Under the pieces are notes generated by a model. That model worked only from the letters and a program-made list of their open reading frames with translations, ran no database searches and was not told the DNA's origin. From Candidatus Thiothrix putei (GTDB taxonomy: Bacteria; Pseudomonadota; Gammaproteobacteria; Thiotrichales; Thiotrichaceae), in assembly GCA_029972225.1 (NCBI GenBank), contig CP124756.1, forward strand, positions 1,718,001 through 1,782,000: DNA of 64,000 bases, in the 5' to 3' direction. This document shows, one piece after another, positions 9,249 to 17,701 of this stretch; positions within the stretch are counted from its first letter, which is position 1, and each line of letters opens with the position of its first letter. The position numbers and the translations under genes are program-made.

Positions 9249-10380
9249 TATACTTTGCCCGTGAATAGCTGTTGAATAATGAGAAGCCCTCAAGCAAAGT
9301 ACGGCTGTTATTGGCAACCGGTCGTCCTTTCCATGATCCAGATAGACTTCAGCGAATCCGATCAAACCGCCTTGAATGAGGGGCGTTACCGCCATGCCCA
9401 CCCTCGCGTCCGCCAACGGATGGAAGTGTTGTGGCTAAAAAGCCAGGGAATGGCGCATGGGGACATTGAACGGCTGGCACAGGTGAGTTCAACGACGGTC
9501 ACCCGTTATTTGAAACGTTACCAACAAGGTGGGATCGCTGCCTTGGAACAACTGGATTTCCGTCGCCCAACCCGCCGGTTGGAACCTTTCCGTGAGCCCC
9601 TGAAGAAACATTTTGAGAAGCATCCACCGACCCGGATCAGTCAGGCGATCGCTGATATACAGCGCTTAACCGGCCTTGAACTCAAGCGGGAAGCCGTGCG
9701 GCTATTCCTGCATGACTTGGGTTTGTCCGTCAGGAAGGTGGGGATGATACCGGCGAAAGCCGACCCTGCTGCCCAGGAGACTTTTAAAAAAAGAGCTGGA
9801 GCCGCGTCTTGAGGAGGCCAAGGCCGGAAAACGCGCCGTTTTCTTTGTCGACGCCGCCCATTTTGTCCTGGCCCCGTTTCTGGGGTTCCTGTGGTGTTTC
9901 ACCCGGCTGTTCATCCGCGCCCCTGCCGGACGCCAGCGCTACAATGTCCTCGGTGCGTTGAATGCAGTCACCCATGAACTGGTCACCGTGACCAATGACA
10001 GTTACATCAACTCCCAAAGTGTTTGTCAGTTGCTTCGGCAAATCAAGGCATTGGCCCTGGATGTCCCGGTGACCTTGGTGATGGACAATGCCCGTTACCA
10101 GCGCTGTAGCCTGGTACAAACATTCGCCCAAACACTCGGGATCGAACTGTTGTTCCTACCCGCTTATTCCCCCAACCTGAACCTGATTGAGCGCCTGTGG
10201 AAGTTTGTGAAGAAGGAATGCCTGTATTCACGTTACCATGAAAACTTTACCGCGTTTGCGCAGGCCATTGATGCCTGTTTGGCACAAACCCACACTACGC
10301 ATAAAAAAGCCTTGGACTCCTTGCTGACTCTCAACTTTCAGACCTTTGAGGAATCTGCAATTATGGGCGGTTGAAGTATA
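9249..10380 (+). mobile_element. IS630-type insertion sequence, copy 2
   Basis: An element of about 1.13 kb starting 14 bases after the stop codon of the 5'-nucleotidase gene. Both ends read inward as TATACTT with a shared CCG-containing segment, and TA is present at each edge. It carries one transposase gene on the plus strand. It is diverged from copy 1, so it is a separate arrival rather than a duplication. It separates the 5'-nucleotidase from the thioredoxin-like pseudogene that follows. Confidence 0.8.
9333..10374 (+). pseudogene. IS630-type transposase, frameshifted
   Basis: The first frame starts at 9333 (MIQIDFSESDQTALNEG) and reads through RQRMEVLWLKSQGMAHGDI and KVGMIPAKADPAAQETF. 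At a run of seven A (9786-9792) it shifts to a wrong frame and stops after RAGAAS. Moving +1 restores ELEPRLEEAKAGKRAVFFVDAAHF and the DDE domain (VTNDSYINSQS, LVMDNARYQRC, LPAYSPNLNLIERLWK). The break is at a different place from that in copy 1, so the two frameshifts arose separately. A single added A in a homopolymer explains it. Confidence 0.8.
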
Positions 10381-10920
10381 GTTGAGTGGCTGGAGTCCCA
10401 TGCTGTGGATTCCAGCCTTTAAGAAACTGGTTGGCTGTCACGCTTAGCCTGTGTCTTTTGTTTTTCAATGAAGCTGCTTAGTTCTTCTGCTGTCACCGCG
10501 CCTGGCTGCACCGCTAGTAGTTCGCCCTGTGGGTTATATACCATAAATGTTGGTGTGCCAATGAAGCTTTCTTTGGCGGTGGTGTAAAGGTATTTGTCGA
10601 CTTCTGATGGGTTACTCAATAGGTTGGTGAACGTGAAACCGTTATTTCAAACCTACCCAAATCTACCTATAGCTAACTAAAAGTAGTCATGGTGTTGAAT
10701 TCCTGCTTCACGGGGGCTGGTTTCGTCTTCGGCTTGCGCCCAAGACCAGAGCCTTCCCCTCCACAGGCAGACACCGTGTAACTCACGGCGTATTCTTCTA
10801 AATTCTTGGCGGCATTGATGTCACGGTCATGGACTGCACCGCAAACGGGGCAAGTCCATTCACGTACCGACAGTGGCAGCTTCTCCACTTTATGCTCACA
10901 GCCAGCAACAGAGTAAACGG

Positions 10921-12540
10921 TCATTCTAGCCCGTCGTTGATATCCGCAAACAAATCCGAGCGCAATGGCTTATCCGCAAACCGTTGTTTCCAACATCTTG
11001 GCGTAAGGTCTTGCACCTGAGAAGCGGGATGCTCACTAACGCGCAACAGAACATCCATCAGATAGACATACGGGTTAATGTCATGCAGGCGGCAGGTGGT
11101 GATCAGGCTTTGGATGATGCCCACGTGTTCCGCGCCGAGTTCTGTCCAGCAGAACAACCAGTTTTTCCTGCCCATGGGGATGGGCCGCAGGGCGCGTTCG
11201 ATGTGGTTGGTATCCATTGGCACGTCGGGATCTTCCAGAAACACGCGCAGTTCGTGTTCGCGGCGGATGACATAACCAAGGGCTTTGGTCAGCGGGTTGG
11301 AGGGGATTAAATCGGTACGTTGTAATTGGGTTTGGCACCATTCAAAGAACTGGTCGACCAACGGCTTGCTGTGGGTGAGGCGGTAGGTACGTTTGGCTTC
11401 CCCGTCGAGTTTTTTCTCGTTAATCTGGGCTTCGTGCTGATAGAGTGCCGCGATAGTGTCAAGGGCTTGGCGTACTGCTTGTGGTTCAGCGGTTTCGGCG
11501 GCAATGAAGGTGCGACGGCTGTGTACCCAGCATTGGGCATGGGTAATCTTGTCATTGGCGTTGACGTAACTGGCATAAGCACGGTAACCGTCGCTGAGCA
11601 GTGTGCCGCTGAACTGTTGGCGAAGAGTCTTTTCAATGTGTTGCCGCCCACGGCTGGCGGAGAAGGTGAAGACGATTTCGTCCTGATCCCCGTACAGCGG
11701 CCAGAAGTAGCCTTGCTTCATCTTGCCGTTGCCTGCGGGGCTGGCTTTGATGGGGGTTTCGTCCATCGCCAGCAGCTTGCTTTGCAGTACACTGGCGAGT
11801 TGCGCTTCGGCAATGGGTTTGAGCAGGTCGATGGCACGTTTCACCGCATTGGTCAGCGTCGTGCGGCTGAGGGTGATCCCCGCTTGGGTCAGGCGTTGGT
11901 GCTGGCGGTACAACGGCAGGTGGTACTGGAACTTGTCCACCAACATCCCCACCAAAAAGCTGACATCGGTGACACTACGTTCCAGCACGTTGGCGGGTGC
12001 AGGGCTGGGAAGTGGTGGGTTGCTGAGCGAAGCCGAAGCACTGCCCTTACGTTTGATGACCGGGCGCTCGTATTGCAGGATGAGGTAGCTGGCAGGGCGT
12101 TGCGCCACCCGATGGGTCACCTGGGTGCCGATCACCTCATACTGGTCAGCCTCTTCCCCCTGAAGTTCCGGCGGGGTGAGGTGAATCACCTTGACCGGGA
12201 CATCGGCGGTAAAGCGTAACCCGCTGTCATTCACGCAGTCATCCGGGCGCAGCTTGGGGGCTTTACCGCGTTGGTAGGTGACGGTAATGCTTTCACCCTC
12301 GGGTGCGGCAACCGGGGCGGCGGCGGGGGCAAACAACGGCAACTGCGCCACCGGTATCTCAACCGGACGCTTTTCCGATTTGCTGCCAAAGACATGTTGC
12401 CTGAACCACGCCAATTGGCGTTTCAATTCAGCTATATCCTGTTTCAGGGCAGCATTTTCCTCACGCAACGCCAGCATTTCCGCCACAATCGGCGGCATGG
12501 GAACGCTGGTGTCAGACGGGGTGGATGGCTTTAAAATCAT
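10921..12540 (-). CDS. tnpC: IS66 transposase TnpC
   Basis: A 539-residue transposase of the IS66 family. The N-terminal coiled coil (MLALREENAALKQDIAELKRQLAWFRQHVFG) is followed by SEKRP, a central segment with VGMLVDKFQYHLPLYRQHQRL, the DDE region (LAMDETPIKAS, LLSDGYRAYASY, CWVHSRRTF) and the conserved C-terminal NHIERALRPIPMGRKNWLFC, then a typical IS66 C-terminal tail. Full length with no stops. Its start (ATG at 12540) overlaps the stop of the preceding gene by four bases, so the operon is translationally coupled. Confidence 0.93.
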   Translation of the reverse strand: MILKPSTPSDTSVPMPPIVAEMLALREENAALKQDIAELKRQLAWFRQHVFGSKSEKRPVEIPVAQLPLFAPAAAPVAAPEGESITVTYQRGKAPKLRPDDCVNDSGLRFTADVPVKVIHLTPPELQGEEADQYEVIGTQVTHRVAQRPASYLILQYERPVIKRKGSASASLSNPPLPSPAPANVLERSVTDVSFLVGMLVDKFQYHLPLYRQHQRLTQAGITLSRTTLTNAVKRAIDLLKPIAEAQLASVLQSKLLAMDETPIKASPAGNGKMKQGYFWPLYGDQDEIVFTFSASRGRQHIEKTLRQQFSGTLLSDGYRAYASYVNANDKITHAQCWVHSRRTFIAAETAEPQAVRQALDTIAALYQHEAQINEKKLDGEAKRTYRLTHSKPLVDQFFEWCQTQLQRTDLIPSNPLTKALGYVIRREHELRVFLEDPDVPMDTNHIERALRPIPMGRKNWLFCWTELGAEHVGIIQSLITTCRLHDINPYVYLMDVLLRVSEHPASQVQDLTPRCWKQRFADKPLRSDLFADINDGLE

Positions 12541-12911
12541 GGGCTTATTGTACCAGAATGTGGCTGCACAGGATACTGGTAACGCTTGAATTGTCTGGAT
12601 TTTTGCACCTCAATGCCCGCCAAAATCAACTGCAAATCCGTCCGGGTCAGTTCGCGCTGCCCGCTGGTTGTCGGCTGCACCCGGTATTGGCCCTGCTCCA
12701 GGCGTTGGCTCCATAAGCAATAGCCGCTGGGTTCAAAATAGAGGATCTTCATCTGGGTTTTACGTAGGTTCACAAACACGAAATAATGCCCACTCAGGGG
12801 ATTTTGCCCTAACTGGTTTTTCACCAAAGCGGTCAGCCCCGTAAAGCTTTTGCGCATGTCGGTGGCTTGGGTGCATAGCCAGATGCGGGCGGTGGCTGCG
12901 GGGGCAAACAT
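12537..12911 (-). CDS. tnpB: IS66 accessory protein TnpB (Orf2-like)
   Basis: A 124-residue protein with the diagnostic IS66 Orf2 sequence: RIWLCTQATDMRKSFTGLTALV, followed by FVFVNLRKTQMKILYFEPSGYCLWSQRLEQG. It is required for transposition of IS66 elements, although its biochemical role is not established. Start ATG at 12911 overlaps the stop of tnpA by one base. It is not related to the IS605 TnpB nuclease despite the shared name. Confidence 0.93.
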   Translation of the reverse strand: MFAPAATARIWLCTQATDMRKSFTGLTALVKNQLGQNPLSGHYFVFVNLRKTQMKILYFEPSGYCLWSQRLEQGQYRVQPTTSGQRELTRTDLQLILAGIEVQKSRQFKRYQYPVQPHSGTISP

Positions 12912-13201
12912 CAGCGTTGGCTCAGGCGTAGTTCAACACCATTCCCCAAACTCAGCACAATGTGCCAGCCTTGCCCCAGCGCGGCATGACCCGCCGATAA
13001 TGCTCCCAAGTCGATGAAGGTATTGGCGGGAACGGCTGGTTCCTCCACGCCATCTGCGGAGCGTAGACGCTGCCGCCATTGGCAAAAACTGGCGTAACCG
13101 ATACTGTGCTGTTCACAAAATGCCGGGGCGGATAAGCCGCTGGCTTGCCATTGGCTAATGAGGGTTTGCCATTCGCTGGCGCGGCGGTGAGGGCGTTTCA
13201 T
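12911..13201 (-). CDS. tnpA: IS66 accessory protein TnpA (Orf1-like)
   Basis: A 96-residue protein starting MKRPHRRASEWQTLISQWQASG with the motif SAPAFCEQHSIGYASFCQWRQRL, a helix-turn-helix typical of IS66 Orf1. It probably binds the element ends or regulates the operon. First gene of the tnpA-tnpB-tnpC operon. The ATG at 13201 is 85 bases inside the right end of the element, leaving room for a promoter. Confidence 0.9.
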   Translation of the reverse strand: MKRPHRRASEWQTLISQWQASGLSAPAFCEQHSIGYASFCQWRQRLRSADGVEEPAVPANTFIDLGALSAGHAALGQGWHIVLSLGNGVELRLSQR

Positions 13202-14381
13202 TGAGGTTTCCTTCGGTTGTTCAGGTTGGAAACCAGTTTAGGACGTGGAAATCGCGAGGGCTAGACGTGCTGAAATGGTCGCTTACAGCAACAGAACACG
13301 TCTTGCTCGAAGCAAAAAACCGATCAGCCACCACGACCACCGCACCGCGCATTTCCGCCTTGTATTCCAGTTGCCGCCGGAACTCGAAGAATCCCATATC
13401 ACTGATGGCACGGGATAAATGACGGTTTTTCACCATACCCGACACGTTCAAATCTTCAATGCCGATGGTGTGAAAACGGCGGGGCAAATCCGTAGTGAGT
13501 TGGTGCAAACTGTCTTGGCGAATGTTGGCAATACGTGCGTGAAGTGTTGCCAGTTTTTGTTTTGCCTTGTGGCGGTTGGCACTGCCTTTGACCTTGCGGG
13601 ACAGGCTGCGCGAGAGCCGTTTTAGGCGGGAAAGCAAGGCTTTATGCGGCTTCGCCCCGACCACTTTTTCCCCCGTTGATAGGGTTGCCAGTGCAGATAC
13701 GCCCAAATCCACCCCTACCGTGCCTTGGTTTTTGGCAGGCGGGAGGTGGTTTGAGGTGGTGTCCACGGTGATGCTGGCGAACCACTGGTCAGCGGTGCGG
13801 GAAATCGTGGCAGAGAGAATTTTACCGGAAAAGCGTAACGTTTCCCGCATCCGCACTAACCCAAGGTTGGGAATGCGGATGCGGCAACCGTCAAGGCTGA
13901 ACTGGTCGTTGGTGAGGGTGAAACTGTCGCGGCTTTTGCCTTTCTTTTTGAATTGCGGGTACTGGGTGCGTCCCGCAAAGAAGTTTTTGAAGGCTGCGCC
14001 GAGTTGGATAATTGCCATTTGCGGGGCATTTTTGGTGACTTCCAGCATCCAGGGGAATTGTGCGCGTTTGATGGCGTTCAATTGGCGGCGCAAGCGCATT
14101 TGGTTGGGTTTTGGCTGGGTGTTGTCGTCTTTCCATGCGGCGTATTGGGTTTGCCATTCTGCCAACGCCCAGTTGTAGGCGAACCGTGCGGTGCCTGCGG
14201 CTTTCGCCAAGTACGTCGCTTGCTTATGGTTGGGGTCAAGGCGGATTTTGTGGCTGATGATCATGGCAAACAGAATGCAGCACGGTGTGATAGTTGTCTA
14301 GTCATCCGTGCTTTTGCTGCTATCTTTTACGGATAAACGGCACTACGCTTTTATAAACCTAACCAAAATGATAAAGTTTGA

Positions 14382-14420
14382 ATAGATTTATATAGATTTA
14401 TATAGATTTATATAGATTTT
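14382..14420. repeat. 10-bp tandem repeat (ATAGATTTAT, 3.9 copies)
   Basis: Four near-perfect head-to-tail copies of ATAGATTTAT, the last one partial. They lie near the upstream end of the TnpB element, next to the broken thioredoxin-like gene. Possibly iterons or a product of slippage. The role is unknown. Confidence 0.85.
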
Positions 14421-14794
14421 ATGGTAACTGTTTCAAACCCTGCTCGTCGATGAATTTTTCTGCGTCAGCTTTGCCGCTGGTATCATCCAGTGAAATACCG
14501 ATGACGTCCACATCGGGGTTCGTTGCCTCAAAGTCGACGGTGTGGTGCGCACTGGCACGACACGCACGGCAATCGGATGCCCAGACCTTCATCACCGTCC
14601 ATTTACCCTTACCAACCAGTTCTTCAAAGGTAAGGGTCTTACCATCCAACTCACTCAGAGCGGATGCGCTCGTAGAAAATAGCACCCCGTGTGCGAATAG
14701 TGCGATAATCAGCGCCTGTTTGATTCGTGACATAAATCATCTCCTGGAATTCGTTAATTGCTCGTCTTGTTTTACGTAACCGCTGATTGTATGG

Positions 14795-15475
14795 ATGCAT
14801 CTGATGCCGACAAGTTCTTTTTTACCGATAAAATGCGTGCTGTTTGATCTGGATGGTACGTTGCTGGATACTGCGCCCGATCTATTAGCCGCTTTGAACG
14901 CAGTATTAGTTGCTGAAGGGCACGAACATTTTACCCTCGCTCAAGCACGTCACACTGTTTCCCACGGCAGCATTGGGATGTTGGAACTAGCGTTTGGAAC
15001 AGATCAAAGCGCCGCCGATTTGCAGCGCCGTCGCGGGATTTTTCTCGATTATTATCAGGCAAATATCAGCCGCCATTCGTGCTTGTTTGAGGCGATGCCT
15101 GCCGTGTTGGCAACCTTGGAGGCAGGTGGCATTCCGTGGGGGATCGTCACCAATAAGCCGGAATACCTGACGTTTCCCTTGCTGACAGCTTTGGATTTGC
15201 ATACCCGACCAGCGTGCATTATTGGTGGGGATACCTTGCCGGTGGCTAAGCCGCACCCCGAACCCTTGTTGTTGGCGGCGCAACGTTGCGGCATTCCTCC
15301 CGCACAATGCCTGTATGTGGGTGATGCGGAACACGACATCGTGGCGGGGCGTAATGCCGGTATGCGAACCTTAATTGCAGAGTGGGGATATTTGAATGCG
15401 AATAATGAGCATCATGCTTGGCCTGCGGATGGCAGCCTTACGCACCCTTCTGAATTGCTGGCGTGGTTAACTTGA
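14795..15475 (+). CDS. gph: phosphoglycolate phosphatase (HAD family)
   Basis: A 226-residue HAD-superfamily phosphatase that removes phosphate from 2-phosphoglycolate, a toxic by-product of Rubisco oxygenation or DNA repair. Motif I is FDLDGTLLDTAPDLLAALN, the classic Gph signature. Motif II threonine is in GIVTNKP, motif III lysine in KPHPEP and motif IV in YVGDAEHDIVAGRNAGM. The cap domain is between residues 20 and 90. Length fits (220-250). Start at 14795 or 14804 (MPTSSF) is uncertain, as neither has a strong ribosome site. Its stop overlaps the rmuC start by one base (TGATG), so the two are coupled. Confidence 0.9.
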   Translation: MHLMPTSSFLPIKCVLFDLDGTLLDTAPDLLAALNAVLVAEGHEHFTLAQARHTVSHGSIGMLELAFGTDQSAADLQRRRGIFLDYYQANISRHSCLFEAMPAVLATLEAGGIPWGIVTNKPEYLTFPLLTALDLHTRPACIIGGDTLPVAKPHPEPLLLAAQRCGIPPAQCLYVGDAEHDIVAGRNAGMRTLIAEWGYLNANNEHHAWPADGSLTHPSELLAWLT

Positions 15476-16785
15476 TGGAGAGTGCTCCGTTTCAATTGGG
15501 CGCATTCATTGATGACAATATTGTGGTGGTCGTAGCGCTCATTATGTTTGCGTTGGGGGTGTTGCTTGCCCATTTCATTTACAGCGCCCCGTTGCGGCAG
15601 GCGCAGCGTGAATTGGAACGCCTGCAACTGTTGTTGCAAACCGAAGAGCAAATCAATGAGGAACGCTTGCGCATGTTGGATGATGCGCAAGATCGCTTGC
15701 ATCATACCTTTGCCTCGTTGTCGCAGCGGGCGTTGCGCGATAATAACACCCAGTTTTTGCAATTGGCGCACGAAACACTGGGGCGGTTTCAGGTGGAATC
15801 GCGCACCGATTTGGAGCAACGCCAGTTGTCGATTCAGCATTTGGTTGACCCGATTCGGGATGCATTGGCTAAAACCGAAGCACAAATTCAGCAGATTGAG
15901 AAAGATCGGCTTACCAGTTTCGGGGTTCTCAGCCAACAGATTCGCGGCATGATGCATGATCAAACCGCCTTGCGTGATGAAACCGGGCGTTTGGCATCGG
16001 CGTTGCGTACCCCCGGTATCCGTGGGCAATGGGGCGAATTGAGTTTACGACGGATTGCAGAACTTTCCGGCATGATCGAGCATTGCGATTTTGTCGAGCA
16101 AACCCAACGCAGCAATGGGGAGCGCACCATTCGCCCCGACATGGTGATCCGAATGCCCGATGCCCGCGAAATGATCGTGGACGCGAAAGCGCCGATGGAT
16201 GCCTACCTTGATGCGGTGAATGCGGATAACGAAGACAGCCGCAAGCGGCATTTGCAACGCCATGCCCGCCATGTACGCGATCACGTCAAAGTGCTCGCAG
16301 GTAAACGTTACTGGGAGCAGTTTGAGCAATCACCGGATTTCGTGGTGTTGTTCATTCCCGGTGAACAATTCTTGGGTGCTGCGTTAGAACAAGACAAAAC
16401 ACTGTTGCACGATTCGCTCAACGACAAGGTGATTCTCGCCACGCCCAGTACCTTGGTGGCGTTATTGCGAGCCGTTGCGTTTGGGTGGAAACAAACGGTA
16501 TTGGCCGAAAATGCCAGCAAAGTGCGGGATTTGGGTGAGGAATTGCACAAACGTCTTACGGTTTTCCTTGACCATCTGGAGCGTTTGGGGCGTAATCTCG
16601 GCAGCAGCGTGGATACCTACAACAAGGCGCTAGGTTCGCTAGAGCGCAGTGTGTTGCCGGGGGTACGCAAATTGTCGGAGTTGGGGATTTCATCGGGGCG
16701 GAACATTACTGAACCGACACTTGTCGAAACTGTACCACGCCGTCCCTATGTCAAGGATACTGAAACTGATGCTGAAACCGATTAA
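15475..16785 (+). CDS. rmuC: RmuC family DNA recombination protein
   Basis: A 436-residue protein with one N-terminal membrane helix (DDNIVVVVALIMFALGVLLAHFIY), a long coiled coil (about residues 35-140), and the RmuC domain from about 150. Conserved segments are GQWGELSLRRIAELSGM, RPDMVIRMPDAREMIVDAKAP and SPDFVVLFIPGEQFLGAAL. RmuC limits inversions at short inverted repeats and is thought to carry a nuclease-like PD-(D/E)XK fold. The ATG at 15475 (MESAPFQLG) overlaps the gph stop. Its 3' end overlaps the start of the MotA-like gene, so the four genes from gph to the MotB-like gene look like one operon. Confidence 0.9.
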   Translation: MESAPFQLGAFIDDNIVVVVALIMFALGVLLAHFIYSAPLRQAQRELERLQLLLQTEEQINEERLRMLDDAQDRLHHTFASLSQRALRDNNTQFLQLAHETLGRFQVESRTDLEQRQLSIQHLVDPIRDALAKTEAQIQQIEKDRLTSFGVLSQQIRGMMHDQTALRDETGRLASALRTPGIRGQWGELSLRRIAELSGMIEHCDFVEQTQRSNGERTIRPDMVIRMPDAREMIVDAKAPMDAYLDAVNADNEDSRKRHLQRHARHVRDHVKVLAGKRYWEQFEQSPDFVVLFIPGEQFLGAALEQDKTLLHDSLNDKVILATPSTLVALLRAVAFGWKQTVLAENASKVRDLGEELHKRLTVFLDHLERLGRNLGSSVDTYNKALGSLERSVLPGVRKLSELGISSGRNITEPTLVETVPRRPYVKDTETDAETD

Positions 16786-17698
16786 AACGCGCTATTACCT
16801 GACCCTGTTACAGATGCTTGTCGTCTTGTTCCTTCTAGGGGTGGTGGTACTGCTGAACAAAGCACAAGTGGCGCAATTTTTCTACTCGACACAAGCCGGA
16901 CAATTGGGTTTGGTGCTGAACGGCATTATTTTGCTGATTTTTCTCGTCGGTTTGGTACGCATGATTTTTATGTTCCTCAGTTTTACCCGTGAGCAGGATA
17001 TGCTGCAACGTTTTCTCAAACGGGTGGATGAGAATGTGCCGAATCCTGCCTATGGTTTGCCTGAATCTGCTCTGATTGTGGATCGTTATTATGCGGTGCA
17101 AACCATTGCCCGCCAGCACGCGGGAGTGAATCAAGCAGCATTGGCCTCCACGTTAGCAGCAGGAATGTCGACTCAATTCACTTTAGTAAGATTCGTGCAT
17201 AACATTCTGATTTTAGCCGGTGTGTTTGGTACGGTGGTATCGTTGTCCATTGCCTTGATGGGGGCTGCGGGTTTATTGGATTCTCCTGAAAATATGCAGC
17301 AAATGGGCACGATTATTGGCGGTATGTCCAACGCGCTGAGTACCACGATTACGGCGATTGTGTGTTACGTGTTTTTTGCGTATTTCCACTTGCGTCTGCA
17401 AGATGCACGTACCCAGTTATTAGCGAATGTTGAAAATGTCACAACGCTCTATATTTTGCCGCGATTTAAACATGTGGAAAATAGCTTGATGCATGATGTG
17501 GCGGTGTTGACCGCTGAATTGCGTAAGGCAGCAGAGGCGATTCATGTGATTCAAGATCGCTTCTTGCACGCAGGTGAGCGCCTGCAATTGGCAGCGGATG
17601 ATTTGCAAGTCGCAGTGAGTCAGAGTGGTGACAATATTCGGGTGATTCGCGACTCGATCCGTGAAGGTTTTCGCCTTGACGACAAACCGAAGGGGTAG
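16769..17698 (+). CDS. MotA/TolQ/ExbB-like proton-channel protein
   Basis: A protein of about 309 residues with four membrane helices: a first pair near the N terminus (LLQMLVVLFLLGVVVLLNK and LVLNGIILLIFLVGLVRMIF) and a second pair carrying the MotA/ExbB core (HNILILAGVFGTVVSLSIALMG and GGMSNALSTTITAIVCYVFFAYF). Such proteins form the stator with a MotB/ExbD partner and use the proton gradient. The C-terminal cytoplasmic or periplasmic helix region is about 100 residues. The start MLKPIKTRYYLT at 16769 is chosen; MSRILKLM at 16748 is also possible. Both overlap the end of rmuC. The partner gene follows by three bases. Confidence 0.75.
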   Translation: MLKPIKTRYYLTLLQMLVVLFLLGVVVLLNKAQVAQFFYSTQAGQLGLVLNGIILLIFLVGLVRMIFMFLSFTREQDMLQRFLKRVDENVPNPAYGLPESALIVDRYYAVQTIARQHAGVNQAALASTLAAGMSTQFTLVRFVHNILILAGVFGTVVSLSIALMGAAGLLDSPENMQQMGTIIGGMSNALSTTITAIVCYVFFAYFHLRLQDARTQLLANVENVTTLYILPRFKHVENSLMHDVAVLTAELRKAAEAIHVIQDRFLHAGERLQLAADDLQVAVSQSGDNIRVIRDSIREGFRLDDKPKG

Positions 17699-17701
17699 GG
17701 C

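Larger units (their letters stand above)
10913..13286 (-). mobile_element. IS66-family insertion sequence
   Basis: A 2.37-kb element with ends GTAAACGGTCATT at the left and, read inward, GTAAGCGACCATT at the right. These are matching terminal repeats, as usual for IS66. GCAACAGA occurs immediately outside both ends (10905-10912 and 13288-13295), the 8-bp target duplication expected. It carries tnpA, tnpB and tnpC in one leftward operon. It has inserted within tnpB of the surrounding IS605-type element. All three reading frames are intact, so this copy may be active and young. Confidence 0.9.
10673..14264 (-). pseudogene. tnpB: TnpB (IS605 OrfB) RNA-guided nuclease gene interrupted by IS66
   Basis: TnpB proteins are RNA-guided DNA nucleases, ancestral to Cas12. 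The N-terminal part (from 14264, MIISHKIRLDPNHKQATYL) has the RuvC aspartate in GVDLGVSALA and the glutamate in IGIEDLNVSGM. The C-terminal part (10910 to 10673) has the second half of the zinc finger (WTCPVCG) and the last RuvC aspartate in HDRDINAAKNL. Excising IS66 and one target repeat restores SSKTCSVAGCEHKVEKL in frame, giving a protein of about 405 residues, normal for the family. Interrupted and therefore inactive now, but otherwise intact. Confidence 0.85.
10645..14430 (-). mobile_element. IS200/IS605-type TnpB element (no tnpA), interrupted by IS66
   Basis: Approximate limits. The element carries a tnpB gene only, transcribed leftward, with no Y1 transposase gene. Its downstream end contains CCCCCGTGAAGCAGGAA, which overlaps the end of tnpB and is typical of the region that encodes the TnpB guide RNA. 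The upstream end contains a 10-bp tandem repeat at 14382-14420. It sits inside the thioredoxin-like gene and is itself split by the IS66 element at 10913-13286. Exact ends were not determined because this family makes no target duplication. Confidence 0.7.
10419..14733 (-). pseudogene. thioredoxin-like (TlpA-type) periplasmic protein gene split by nested transposons
   Basis: The N-terminal part (14733 to about 14425) has a signal peptide (MSRIKQALIIALFAHGVLF, cleavage near SASA), then KWTVMKVWASDCRACRAS with a C-x-x-C redox site at residues 55 and 58. The C-terminal part (about 10640 to 10419) continues with FTNLLSNPSEVDKYLYTTAKESFIGTPTFMVYN, including the cis-proline loop GTPT expected of thioredoxins. 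Together they make a normal-sized protein of about 170 residues. Roughly 3.8 kb of transposon DNA separates them. A nine-base GGTTTGAAA occurs at both junctions, but the frame is not exactly restored by joining there, so a small loss or gain may accompany the insertion. Confidence 0.85.

Noticed and set aside
11326..12219. A 297-codon plus-strand frame inside the IS66 element
   Set aside because: It is the antisense shadow of tnpC, whose domains are all recognisable.
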